DNA from: ATZT02 sp046048135
GTDB taxonomy: Bacteria > Actinomycetota > Actinomycetes > S36-B12 > UBA5976
Assembly: GCA_046048135.1 (NCBI GenBank)
Contig: JBJOGR010000045.1
Span: 1-57,905 of the forward strand
Length of the DNA: 57,905 bases
Direction of reading: 5' to 3'
Shown here: positions 35,357 through 43,831 of the stretch, in pieces
Position numbering within the stretch: the stretch's first letter is position 1
Layout: the number at the start of each line of letters is the position of its first letter
Position numbers and translations under genes: made by a program
The notes under the pieces: generated by a model
The model's input: only the letters and a program-made list of their open reading frames with translations
The model's database searches: none
Told to the model about the DNA's origin: nothing

Positions 35357-36942
35357 AAAGGAATATTTCCATGTTTCTTTGGCGGCATTGACTCTCTTTT
35401 AGTGATCAATTGCCTCAAACCACGAATTATTCGGATTCGAGTTTCACTTGGAGCAATCACTGCATCAATCCAACCTCGCTCTGCAGCTACATATGGATTG
35501 TCAAAAGCTTCTTCATATTCATTAATTCGATTTTGTCTTTCTTTAACTTGATCACTTGCTGCACTTATTTCTTTTCTAAACAAAATATTTACAGCGCCTT
35601 GCGCACCCATAACAGCAACTTGTGCGGTTGGCCAAGCAAAATTTAAATCTGCTCCTAAATGTTTTGAGCCCATGACAATGTATGCACCGCCATAAGCTTT
35701 TCTAGTGATAACAGTTATTAATGGAACAGTTGCTTCAGCATAGGCATAAATTAATTTAGCTCCGCGTCTTATGATTCCACCATATTCTTGATCAACACCA
35801 GGTAAAAATCCTGGCACGTCAACAAAAGTAATTATGGGAATATTGAATGCATCGCATGTTCTGACAAATCTTGCAGCTTTTTCCGATGCTTCAATATCTA
35901 ATGTTCCAGCAAATTGCATAGGTTGATTTGCAACTACTCCAACACTTTTACCTTCAATTCTGCCAAAGCCAACCATTATGTTTGGAGCCCAACCTGAGTG
36001 AACTTCGAAAAATTCATCGTCATCTAGAACATGTTTAACTAATACGTGCATGTCATAAGGTTGATTTGGGGAATCTGGAACCAAAGTATCCATTTCTAAA
36101 TCATGTTGATTTATTTCTAAATCAACTCTTGAATCGAAATGTTGCGCAGATTCAGCATTATTTGAAGGAAGAAAACTTAATAAAGTGCGTACGTAATCTA
36201 ATGCGTCATCTTCATCACTTGCCATATAGTGCGCTACACCTGATTTTGTAGCGTGTGCTCTTGCACCACCTAAATCTTCGAAAGAAACTTCTTCACCGGT
36301 CACTGTTTTTATAACATCTGGACCTGTAATAAACATGTGTGAAGTTTTATCAACCATCACCACAAAATCAGTTAAGGCTGGAGAATAAACAGCGCCACCA
36401 GCACAGGGACCCATGATGATTGAAATCTGTGGAACTACACCAGATGCTTTAGTGTTTCTTAAAAATATTTCTCCATACATTGCTAAAGAGGCAACACCTT
36501 CTTGGATTCTTGCGCCACCCGAATCATTTATTCCCACAATTGGTGCACCAGTCTTTATTGCTAAATCCATCAACTTAACAATTTTTCCGCCCATTGCTTC
36601 ACCTAAGGATCCACCCATAGTGGTGAAATCTTGTGAGTAAACATAAATTGGGCGACCATCAATTGTTCCAAAACCTGTGATGACTCCATCGCCGGCTGGA
36701 CGATTTTTGTTCATTCCAAAATTATTTTTTTGATGTTTTACTAACTCATCAATTTCTTGAAAAGTGCCTTCATCTAATAGTGCTGCTAATCTTTCACGAG
36801 CACTTTTCTTACCCTTTGAATTCTGTTTGTCTTTAGCAATAAGCGCTTGATCTTCATGAATTTCTTTTTTTATACCTTGAAGATTTTTTAACTTAGACGC
36901 AGTGGTTCGAGGATTTGTATCATCGCTTGTATTACTAGCCAC
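35353..36942 (-). CDS. accD: Acyl-CoA carboxylase beta subunit (carboxyltransferase)
   Basis: 529 residues from GTG 36942, preceded by GAGGA. Crotonase-like carboxyltransferase with GDGVITGFGTIDGR near 84, the acyl-CoA region GAPIVGINDSGGARIQEG near 132, and in the C-half VDVPGFLPGVDQEYGGIIRRGAKL near 378 and KAYGGAYIVMGSKH near 425. Sequence type matches PccB/AccD5-like subunits acting on acetyl- and propionyl-CoA. It transfers CO2 from biotin on AccA3. First gene of the operon, divergent from birA. Confidence 0.95.
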   Translation of the reverse strand: MASNTSDDTNPRTTASKLKNLQGIKKEIHEDQALIAKDKQNSKGKKSARERLAALLDEGTFQEIDELVKHQKNNFGMNKNRPAGDGVITGFGTIDGRPIYVYSQDFTTMGGSLGEAMGGKIVKLMDLAIKTGAPIVGINDSGGARIQEGVASLAMYGEIFLRNTKASGVVPQISIIMGPCAGGAVYSPALTDFVVMVDKTSHMFITGPDVIKTVTGEEVSFEDLGGARAHATKSGVAHYMASDEDDALDYVRTLLSFLPSNNAESAQHFDSRVDLEINQHDLEMDTLVPDSPNQPYDMHVLVKHVLDDDEFFEVHSGWAPNIMVGFGRIEGKSVGVVANQPMQFAGTLDIEASEKAARFVRTCDAFNIPIITFVDVPGFLPGVDQEYGGIIRRGAKLIYAYAEATVPLITVITRKAYGGAYIVMGSKHLGADLNFAWPTAQVAVMGAQGAVNILFRKEISAASDQVKERQNRINEYEEAFDNPYVAAERGWIDAVIAPSETRIRIIRGLRQLITKRESMPPKKHGNIPL

Positions 36943-36973
36943 CTGGTCCTCACTCTATAAATGTCTCTTGTCG

Positions 36974-36979
36974 TACGGT
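36974..36979 (+). promoter_or_regulatory. -10 element of birA (leaderless start)
   Basis: TACGGT lies exactly 6 nt before GTG 36986. No good -35 is visible. This supports starting birA at 36986 rather than at the upstream in-frame codon inside accD. Confidence 0.45.
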
Positions 36980-36985
36980 ACTAGT

Positions 36986-37795
36986 GTGACAGATTTTTAT
37001 GAAAACAGAGCAGGCCTAGACACTCAAGTTTTAGCGCAGGAACTCAAAAAAAGAAGTAGTTTATGGCAGGAATATGTGTTACTTGATGAAGTCGATTCTA
37101 CAAATGAATTCATTAAAAGAATGGAAAAAAAAGAAGGTTTATTTGTCCTGGCTAACTTTCAAACTAAAGGCAAAGGACGACAAAATCGATCTTGGGAAGC
37201 TCCTAAGAATTCCTCAATATTTATGTCAATCTGTTTAAAACCCAATAAAAATGGAAGTATTTCTTGGATTCCGCTTTTGACAAGCCTTGCCTTACTCAGA
37301 AGTCTTGAATCTTTAGTAAATGAAAATATAAAAATTAAATGGCCAAATGATTTAGTGTTAATAAAAAAAGACGAACAATTTAAATTTTCTGGAATCTTAG
37401 TTGAGATGATTGAAGAGTACGCCATCGTAGGAGTTGGAATAAATTACAATCAAAAAATTGAAGAATTACCAATAAAAAATGCTACGAGTTTAAAAACAAT
37501 ATTAAATGGAGAAATTAGAAGGGAAGAAATAATTGCAAGTTTTATTTCTGAGTTTGCAGCTCTTTGGAATGAAGAAAATTTATCTACAACTTGGCCTACA
37601 AAAGCAAGCGTAAGAGATTATAAAACAAATTGTGTAACAATTGGTCAAGAAATAAATGCCCAATTAGTGAATAAAGAAGTTATTAGTGGAAAAGCAATAG
37701 ATGTTTTGGAAACAGGAGAATTACAAGTAATAACAGAATCAAATACAATAAATATATCGTCGGCAGATATAACTTTATCCCATGAATATAAATAA
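36986..37795 (+). CDS. birA: Biotin-[acetyl-CoA-carboxylase] ligase
   Basis: 269 residues from GTG 36986. The frame is open upstream to 36902 but that part overlaps accD and reads as membrane-like noise, while the -10 TACGGT sits 6 nt before this GTG. Catalytic motifs: DEVDSTNEF, the biotin-AMP loop KGKGRQNRSWEAP (GRGRxxR-type) near 61-73, IKWPNDLVL near 118, and GVGINYN near 151. The C-terminal SH3-like domain is present; the DNA-binding N-domain of E. coli BirA is absent, so it is enzyme-only. It biotinylates AccA3, whose operon begins on the other strand 43 bp away. Confidence 0.92.
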   Translation: MTDFYENRAGLDTQVLAQELKKRSSLWQEYVLLDEVDSTNEFIKRMEKKEGLFVLANFQTKGKGRQNRSWEAPKNSSIFMSICLKPNKNGSISWIPLLTSLALLRSLESLVNENIKIKWPNDLVLIKKDEQFKFSGILVEMIEEYAIVGVGINYNQKIEELPIKNATSLKTILNGEIRREEIIASFISEFAALWNEENLSTTWPTKASVRDYKTNCVTIGQEINAQLVNKEVISGKAIDVLETGELQVITESNTINISSADITLSHEYK

Positions 37796-38543
37796 CTATT
37801 CTCCAAAAGTAGGATTAATACAAGCTGAAGAATTCTTAAGATATTTTGAATCTACACTTCAACAATTAAACATAAATTATGAAATAACTGATTCGATTAC
37901 TACTGAATTTGATTTTTATATTTCTTCAAACGTGATAAATGCTAAAAAAATAGTATTTGATTCACAAGACACAATTTCAGGATATATAGTAACTCTTGCA
38001 AGATCTAAGCAAGGACAAATTGTGGTTTATCCAGTTTCAAGTTACGAGGCAAATGAAGTCATTACTCCTGCAAGTAACTTAAACGAATCAGTTGCATCTC
38101 AATTACAGAAAGAAGCAATTGAGTTAGCAACTGAAATACATTTAGAAGGATCTATTGAAGTAGTTTTTTCTAAAGTCAATAACAAGTTAATCAAAATTAA
38201 TTTTCTACCAACTTTTTTAAGTTTATGGACTTTAGATGGAGCGATTACTTCTATATTTGAAAATCATGTAAGAGGATTGCTCAATTTGCCTTTAGGAAGT
38301 CCTAAGTTACTTGGTGACTATGTTGTGTTAGTAAAAGTTATTGGTGGAAATTACTCAGATATGTATAGACCTTTTTTGCACATAATGGCAAGGGATCCAG
38401 AATTAAGAGTTCATTTGTACCAAAAAGAAGTGAAATTGAATGGCGTAATTGGGCATGTTTGCCTCACAGGAAAAAACGTTACAGATTTGTTGGAAAGAAC
38501 ACATCATGCTGCAGATTATTTAAACGGCAAAATTACTGAATAA
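37782..38543 (+). CDS. Degenerate PurK-like protein lacking ATP-grasp active site
   Basis: 253 residues against about 380 for PurK (N5-carboxyaminoimidazole ribonucleotide synthase). From residue ~65 it follows PurK: TISGYIVTLARSKQGQIVVYPV, then LWTLDGAITSIFENHVRGLL (149-168), HLYQKEV, IGHVCLTG and HHAADYLNG at the end. The N-terminal pre-ATP-grasp and the ATP-binding half are missing or replaced by ~60 residues. The strongly conserved metal and substrate segment NE(I/L)APRPHNSGH has become INFLPTFLSL (139-148). PurK activity is therefore not expected. The frame is intact and overlaps birA by 14 nt, the normal birA-purK order, so it seems kept rather than decaying. No purE follows. Confidence 0.8.
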   Translation: MNINNYSPKVGLIQAEEFLRYFESTLQQLNINYEITDSITTEFDFYISSNVINAKKIVFDSQDTISGYIVTLARSKQGQIVVYPVSSYEANEVITPASNLNESVASQLQKEAIELATEIHLEGSIEVVFSKVNNKLIKINFLPTFLSLWTLDGAITSIFENHVRGLLNLPLGSPKLLGDYVVLVKVIGGNYSDMYRPFLHIMARDPELRVHLYQKEVKLNGVIGHVCLTGKNVTDLLERTHHAADYLNGKITE

Positions 38544-39578
38544 TTATTCAGTTTTAAAAACTGGAATTTTAGAACCTTCTTGCAAAGCTTTGAAAACCTC
38601 TTGAGCATTGTCAGTTAATTTTCTAACTGAACCTAAATCTCCCACATTTCCACCAGATTTGTTTGGCAAAGTCTGTGATTCAATCCCACCACTTCTTAAA
38701 GCAAAAGCTAAAGGAATTAAATCAAATGGACCAACTCCTTTATTAACAGTAATTGCATTCGCCAATGCAGAGACTGTTTGAGGAGCTCTAATTGGATTCA
38801 GCAAAGTAAATGGGGATAAAGATTTTTTCATTATTTGTTTTACAACTTCTTGTTGTCTTTCTGTTCTTCCAATATCGCCTTTTGGATCTGCATATCGCAT
38901 ACGAGCATAAGCAAGTGCTGTTAATCCATCTACTTTTTGGCAACCTTGTTTAATATTTAATCCAGATTTCTTATCTTCAAAATCTTGGCTTGGACAAACT
39001 GTAATGCCATTAAAACTATTAACAACATTTACTAATCCAGCAAAGCCAATCTCAGCATAGTTATCCATTTGCACACCAACTAAATTTTCTACTGTATTTA
39101 GCGAAAGGCTAGGACCGCCAAATGCATAAGCAGCATTTATTTTATTTTTCTTTTCACCAGTGTCTCCATGAGCAGGAATTGTTACTAGTAAATCTCTAGG
39201 AATACTTGTTAATTGAAGTGGAGTTCCAATTTTTGGAACACTCATTATTAATATGGTGTCACTTCTTTGTCCTTCAAATTTTCCTAAAGGTGCTCCTTCT
39301 AACACGGGGTTATCAATATCATCTCTGGAATCACTGCCAATTAATAACCAAGTTCTTCCTGGCGATTTTGGAATTTCTGTTTCATTTCTAACAAGTTCTA
39401 TCTTGTTTAATTGAAGTAAAGCTAGCAATAGAAGAAAGATAAACCAGATACCTATAGAGGCTAGAACAATAAGGAAGATTTTTGGTTTAGTAATTTTGGT
39501 CGGTTTCTTCCCAGATTTTTGCTTAGGCTTTGAAGAATTGCGAAACCAATCCTCTGGTAAACCTTTTTTGTTATCCAC
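38544..39578 (-). CDS. LytR-CpsA-Psr (LCP) family phosphotransferase
   Basis: About 344 residues from GTG 39578, which lies 7 nt after the -10-like TACGAT; TTG 39605 is an in-frame alternative. A short basic cytoplasmic tail precedes one membrane helix (IFLIVLASIGIWFIFLLLL), then the extracellular LCP domain: LLIGSDSRDD, RSDTILIMSVP, SIPRDLLVTIP, KINAAYAFGG, AYARMRYADPKGDIGRTERQQ. LCP enzymes move polyprenyl-linked glycans onto peptidoglycan. It sits divergent from the glycosyltransferase/exporter operon whose product it may attach. The stop abuts that of the PurK-like gene (TAATTA). Confidence 0.9.
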   Translation of the reverse strand: MDNKKGLPEDWFRNSSKPKQKSGKKPTKITKPKIFLIVLASIGIWFIFLLLLALLQLNKIELVRNETEIPKSPGRTWLLIGSDSRDDIDNPVLEGAPLGKFEGQRSDTILIMSVPKIGTPLQLTSIPRDLLVTIPAHGDTGEKKNKINAAYAFGGPSLSLNTVENLVGVQMDNYAEIGFAGLVNVVNSFNGITVCPSQDFEDKKSGLNIKQGCQKVDGLTALAYARMRYADPKGDIGRTERQQEVVKQIMKKSLSPFTLLNPIRAPQTVSALANAITVNKGVGPFDLIPLAFALRSGGIESQTLPNKSGGNVGDLGSVRKLTDNAQEVFKALQEGSKIPVFKTE

Positions 39579-39667
39579 GCAGTCAATCGTATGATTAAGT
39601 AACAAGATTTTTATTTATATTCGACTAGCGTTGCTATATAGATTTAAGAAAAAGGTGGGATATCTAG

Positions 39668-40645
39668 ATGAAACCTGCTGTTTCAGTGATAATTCCGGTC
39701 TTAAACGAAGAAAGATTTTTATTCCAAGCGGTAAGCGCGATATTAAATCAAGACTATGAATCTGATTTTGAAGTTATTTTAGCTTTGGGGCCATCCAAAG
39801 ATAAAACTAATGAAGTAGCAAAAGATTTAGCAAATGATTCAAGAGTTAAGTTAATAGAAAATCCTTCCGGCAAAACTGCCGCTGCTTTAAATGAAGCAAT
39901 TAAGATCTCTAGGTTTGACATCATTGTTCGATTAGATGGACATGCAATTGTTGATAAACATTATTTAGATAACGCTGTTACAACTTTGTTAGAAACTAAC
40001 GCGGATAATGTTGGTGGATTAATGAAAGCTGAAGGAATTTCAAATTTTGAAAAATCTGTAGCTGCGGCTATGACTTCTAAATTTGGAGTCGGTAATGCAC
40101 CATTTCATGTTGGTGGTTCACCTGGCGAAGTTGACACAGTTTATTTAGGTACATTTCGAAAAAGCGCGTTAGAAAGAGTTGGATTTTTTGATGAATCATT
40201 TGTTAGAGCTCAAGATTGGGAATTAAATTATCGAATTAGAAAGTCTGGTGGAAAAATTTGGTTCAATCCAAAATTAGTTGTAAGTTACAGGCCTCGACCA
40301 AATTTAAAAGCATTAGCAAAACAATATTTTGAATATGGACAATGGAGAAAACAAGTCACCAAAAAATATCCAGAAACAATTTCTTTAAGGTATCTTGCTC
40401 CACCAATCACAGTTAGTGGTTTATTAGTTGGTTTAATTTTTATTTTGTTAAATATTTTTACAAATATAAGTTTTTTTCTTCTAGGTTGGCTTGCAATTTT
40501 TAGCTATCTTGCTGTTTTAATTCTTGGTTTTATCACTATAAAAGGAAAAATTAGTCTAAAAAGTCGTTTGCTTTTATTTCTAGTTTTACCTACGATGCAT
40601 TTATCTTGGGGCGTTGGTTTCTTAAAACCAACAAAGCGCCTGTAA
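39668..40645 (+). CDS. GT2 glycosyltransferase with C-terminal membrane helices
   Basis: 325 residues. The GT-A domain opens with VSVIIPVLNEERFL; the DxD position reads RLDGHA near residue 95, the variant seen in ExoA-like succinoglycan enzymes. DESFVRAQDWELNYRIRKSG near 175 is the acceptor and catalytic-base region. Two to three hydrophobic helices close the protein (about 248-325). It probably adds a sugar to a lipid-linked envelope glycan. First gene of the export cluster; ribosome site AGGTGGG precedes the ATG. Confidence 0.9.
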   Translation: MKPAVSVIIPVLNEERFLFQAVSAILNQDYESDFEVILALGPSKDKTNEVAKDLANDSRVKLIENPSGKTAAALNEAIKISRFDIIVRLDGHAIVDKHYLDNAVTTLLETNADNVGGLMKAEGISNFEKSVAAAMTSKFGVGNAPFHVGGSPGEVDTVYLGTFRKSALERVGFFDESFVRAQDWELNYRIRKSGGKIWFNPKLVVSYRPRPNLKALAKQYFEYGQWRKQVTKKYPETISLRYLAPPITVSGLLVGLIFILLNIFTNISFFLLGWLAIFSYLAVLILGFITIKGKISLKSRLLLFLVLPTMHLSWGVGFLKPTKRL

Positions 40646-40695
40646 TCTTAGATATAACGCGATCACTCAGATAAGCGTGGAGGAGAACGAACCCT

Positions 40696-41454
40696 TTGGG
40701 TAAGTTTGGCGCTTTGCGAATTTTGATTTATCGGGATTTACAAATTAGATATGCCGGCACTTGGCTTGGATATTTGTGGACACTCCTAGATCCACTAGCG
40801 ATGGCATTTATTTACTGGTTAGTTTTTACACAAATAATTGGTGCAAAAAATATTGGTGAACAACCTTATATTTTATTTTTATTAACAGGAATTCTTTCCT
40901 GGACTTGGTTTAATGGATCTGTTACAGACTCTGCAAGATCATTAGTTGTAGAAAGCAAAATGGTTAGATCAATTGCTATACCAAGATATCTTTGGGTTAT
41001 TAAAAGTATTGGGGCTAAAGGAACTGAATTTCTTTTAGCATTTCCAATATTAATTATTATTACTTTTATTACTCAAGCGAATGTAAATCTAGAAATATTT
41101 TGGATAATATTTGCAATAATTTTACAGTTTTTACTACTTTCAGGTATTGGCTTAATTCTTGCACCATTAACTGTGCTGGCAAGAGATACTTCAAATTTAT
41201 TAAGAATTTTATTGAGAATGATGTTTTATTTAACACCTATAATTTATGGAATTTCAGATATCCCTGAAAGATATCAAATCTTGTCGTATTTCAATCCCAT
41301 GACTGGGATAATTTCAATGTACAGAGCTGGATTTTGGTCTGAACCAAATTTAATCACTGCAGTAATTTTTTCAACTATTATTTCTTTATCAATATTTTTA
41401 ATCGGAGTATTTTTCTTCAAACGCATTGAGCGAACCGTATTGAAGGAGGTGTAA
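40696..41454 (+). CDS. Polysaccharide ABC exporter permease (Wzm/TagG-like)
   Basis: 252 residues from TTG 40696 with GGAGGAGAAC upstream. ABC-2 type permease: cytoplasmic start GALRILIYRDLQIRYAGTWLGYLW, six membrane helices, and the FNPMTGIISMYRAGFW loop near 212 typical of O-antigen, teichoic acid or galactan exporters. With the ATPase 1 nt downstream it flips a lipid-linked glycan across the membrane. Confidence 0.93.
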   Translation: MGKFGALRILIYRDLQIRYAGTWLGYLWTLLDPLAMAFIYWLVFTQIIGAKNIGEQPYILFLLTGILSWTWFNGSVTDSARSLVVESKMVRSIAIPRYLWVIKSIGAKGTEFLLAFPILIIITFITQANVNLEIFWIIFAIILQFLLLSGIGLILAPLTVLARDTSNLLRILLRMMFYLTPIIYGISDIPERYQILSYFNPMTGIISMYRAGFWSEPNLITAVIFSTIISLSIFLIGVFFFKRIERTVLKEV

Positions 41455-42198
41455 ATGAGCGTTGTAATCGATGTAAATAATGTGGGAATAAGTTTTAAAA
41501 GAAATAGAAAAAGAAATTTTTCAGTTCGAGAATTATTACTGCAACAAAAAAATACTTCACCAAAAGGTGAATTTTGGGCATTAAGAAATATTAATTTTAA
41601 AATTAATGAAGGTGAAGCTGTTGGTTTAATGGGAGCAAACGGTCAAGGTAAAAGTACTTTATTAAGAATTATTGCTGGGGTTCTTATTCCAGATGAAGGA
41701 ACTGCGACAGTTAAAGGCGGAGTAGCACCTTTAATTGAATTAACTGGTGGACTAAAAAGTGACTTAACTGCAAGGGACAATATTTATCTGGTAGCAGGAT
41801 TGCACGGTTTATCAAAAGCTGAAGTTAAGAAAAGATTCAATAACATTGTGGAATTTGCTGAAATTGGCGATTTTTTAGATACTCCGGTGAGACATTTTTC
41901 AAGTGGAATGAAAATCAGACTTGGATTTTCAATTGTTACTTCAATTGATGAACCTATAATTTTGGTGGACGAAGCTTTGGCTGTAGGTGATGCTGCTTTT
42001 AAAGAAAAGTGTTACATCAGAATGAAAGATTTATTGAATCAAGGAAAAACTTTATTTTTAGTTTCACATAAAGAAAAAGATTTGAAAGAGTTTTGCACCA
42101 GGGGACTTTATTTAAGAAAAGGTGCACTTGCAGTAGATGGGACACTAGTTGAGGCACTTAATGCCTATCACCAAGATTCAGGAGTCTTTGATGACTAA
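41455..42198 (+). CDS. Polysaccharide ABC exporter ATPase (Wzt/TagH-like)
   Basis: 247 residues, a single ATPase domain without the long C-terminal carbohydrate-binding domain of some Wzt proteins. Walker A is GANGQGKST near 60, signature FSSGMKIRLGFS near 145, and Walker B IILVDEALAVGD near 166. The insertion GGVAPLIELTGGLKSDLTARDN is typical of the glycan-export branch. It pairs with the permease just upstream; its end overlaps the next gene by 8 nt. Confidence 0.94.
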   Translation: MSVVIDVNNVGISFKRNRKRNFSVRELLLQQKNTSPKGEFWALRNINFKINEGEAVGLMGANGQGKSTLLRIIAGVLIPDEGTATVKGGVAPLIELTGGLKSDLTARDNIYLVAGLHGLSKAEVKKRFNNIVEFAEIGDFLDTPVRHFSSGMKIRLGFSIVTSIDEPIILVDEALAVGDAAFKEKCYIRMKDLLNQGKTLFLVSHKEKDLKEFCTRGLYLRKGALAVDGTLVEALNAYHQDSGVFDD

Positions 42199-42949
42199 AT
42201 ATTCAATAAAAAAAATTAAATCAATCGGACAACCTGTCGAAGTTATGAATAGAAGAGTGGCAGAACATTGGTCTGGACCAATGTATATGCGAAGAGTTTC
42301 ACCTTATCTGACAAAAGTTTTGCTTGCGCTAAATTTTAGTCCCACTTTTGTCACATGGTTGATGGTTTTCACAGGCTGGATAGCTGCTGCTTCTTTACTA
42401 ATTCCAGGAAGAAACGGAGTAATACTTGCATTGATTTTTGCTCAGCTACAAATGCTTTTTGATTGTTCAGATGGAGAAATGGCCAGAATTTTAAAAAAAT
42501 TTAATCCAGCAGGAATATTTATTGATCGCTTTGGCCACTATTCAACAGAAGCTTTAATTGCTATTGCATTTGGAATAAGAGTCGCGACACAAGATGATTC
42601 AACTGGTTTAGAAATAATTTATGGTTTAGTACTGGCTTTGTTAATTACTTTTAATAAGGTATTTAACGATATGGTTCATGTGGCCAGAAGTTTTGCCAAT
42701 TTAAATAAATTATCTGAAGATAAAAAAGTGGCCATACCTAGAAATAAATTATTAGCATTTTTAAGATCCTTGTTTAACTTTTTCCCAATACATAGAATTT
42801 TTCATTCTATGGAATTGTCTTTCATCATTTTTATTTCATGGATTTTCTCTATAGAAGCCCAAATGCTACAAATTATTACTTTGGCAGCAGCAATTACTGT
42901 TGTGGGACATCTTGTAGCAATTCTTTCTTCCTCCAGACTTCGTGGCTAA
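42191..42949 (+). CDS. CDP-alcohol phosphatidyltransferase family membrane protein
   Basis: 252 residues from ATG 42191, with AGGAG 6 nt upstream; the open frame from 42149 is an overlap with the ATPase gene. The family motif D-x2-DG-x2-AR-x8-G-x3-D-x3-D is present as D91, D94-G95, A98-R99, G108, D112, but the last Asp is His116. Five to six membrane helices. The family moves a phospho-alcohol from a CDP donor to an acceptor (phosphatidylinositol, phosphatidylglycerol or glycan-phosphate synthesis). Here, inside a glycan export operon, it may prime or decorate the polymer with a phospho-polyol; inference only. Confidence 0.87.
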   Translation: MTKYSIKKIKSIGQPVEVMNRRVAEHWSGPMYMRRVSPYLTKVLLALNFSPTFVTWLMVFTGWIAAASLLIPGRNGVILALIFAQLQMLFDCSDGEMARILKKFNPAGIFIDRFGHYSTEALIAIAFGIRVATQDDSTGLEIIYGLVLALLITFNKVFNDMVHVARSFANLNKLSEDKKVAIPRNKLLAFLRSLFNFFPIHRIFHSMELSFIIFISWIFSIEAQMLQIITLAAAITVVGHLVAILSSSRLRG

Positions 42950-42952
42950 AGA

Positions 42953-43831
42953 ATGAGTGATTTAAACCCAAGTTTTGGGTGCGTAATTTTAACTCAAGGC
43001 AAAAGACCAGATCAGTTAGAAAAAGCCATTAATTCTGCACTTTCACAATTAAATGTAGATGTTGATTTGGTCGTAGTAGGAAATGGCTGGAAGCCAGAGA
43101 ACTTAGGAAACAATGTTAAGTCAGTTCATATTTCAGAAAACTTGGGAATTCCTGCAGGACGTAATGCAGGAATTAATTCTGTGAAAGGTGATTTCCTTTT
43201 CTTTTTAGATGATGATGTCTACCTTCAAGATCAACATACTTTAGAAAAAATTTATCAAGAATTTGTTAGTAGACCAAAAGTTGCATTAATTCAACCTCAA
43301 CCAAAAGATCCAAACGGTTTAAAAACTCCTAGACGATGGATTCCTAGAATTAACACAAAAAACCCAGATAGGTCTTCCCATATTTTTTCTTTATGGGAAG
43401 GTGCAACAACAGTTAAAAGAGATGTTTTACAAAAAGCCGGACTTTGGCCATATGAATATTTTTATGGACATGAAGGAATTGATTTAGTTTGGAGAATTTG
43501 GGATTTAGGTTATAAATGTTGGTATAGCGGACACATAATAGTAAGTCATCCTGCGGTTGAACCTCAAAAAAGACATAAAATCTTTTATCAGTATCAAGCA
43601 CGCAATCGAGTTTTGTTAGCAAGAAGAAATTTGCCTGATTTTATTGCCAAGATTTATTTATTTAATTGGAAAATCATTTCATTGTTTAGATTAAAAGGTA
43701 ATAAAGAAGCGATTGCAGAATTTAAAAATGGTTGGGAAGATGGAAAAGTTTTAGATATTTTTGCAACAAAGAAATTATCTTGGAAAACAATACTTACAAT
43801 GACTTTTTATTTACGCCCCCCAATAATTTAG
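42953..43831 (+). CDS. GT2 glycosyltransferase
   Basis: 292 residues. The N-terminal CVILTQGKRPDQLEKAINS starts the GT-A fold; NLGIPAGRNAGI is near 64 and the metal-binding FFLDDDVYL near 83. GHEGIDLVWRIWDLGYK near 172 is the acceptor/catalytic region. No membrane helix is evident. Fits rhamnosyl- or galactofuranosyl-type transferases of envelope polymers. Last plus-strand gene of the cluster; its TAG overlaps the stop of the convergent LCP gene by 4 nt. Confidence 0.9.
   Translation: MSDLNPSFGCVILTQGKRPDQLEKAINSALSQLNVDVDLVVVGNGWKPENLGNNVKSVHISENLGIPAGRNAGINSVKGDFLFFLDDDVYLQDQHTLEKIYQEFVSRPKVALIQPQPKDPNGLKTPRRWIPRINTKNPDRSSHIFSLWEGATTVKRDVLQKAGLWPYEYFYGHEGIDLVWRIWDLGYKCWYSGHIIVSHPAVEPQKRHKIFYQYQARNRVLLARRNLPDFIAKIYLFNWKIISLFRLKGNKEAIAEFKNGWEDGKVLDIFATKKLSWKTILTMTFYLRPPII

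Noticed and set aside
36902..36985. Upstream extension of birA
   Set aside because: It overlaps the divergent accD start and reads as unrelated hydrophobic sequence; a -10 box and GTG lie at 36974-36988.
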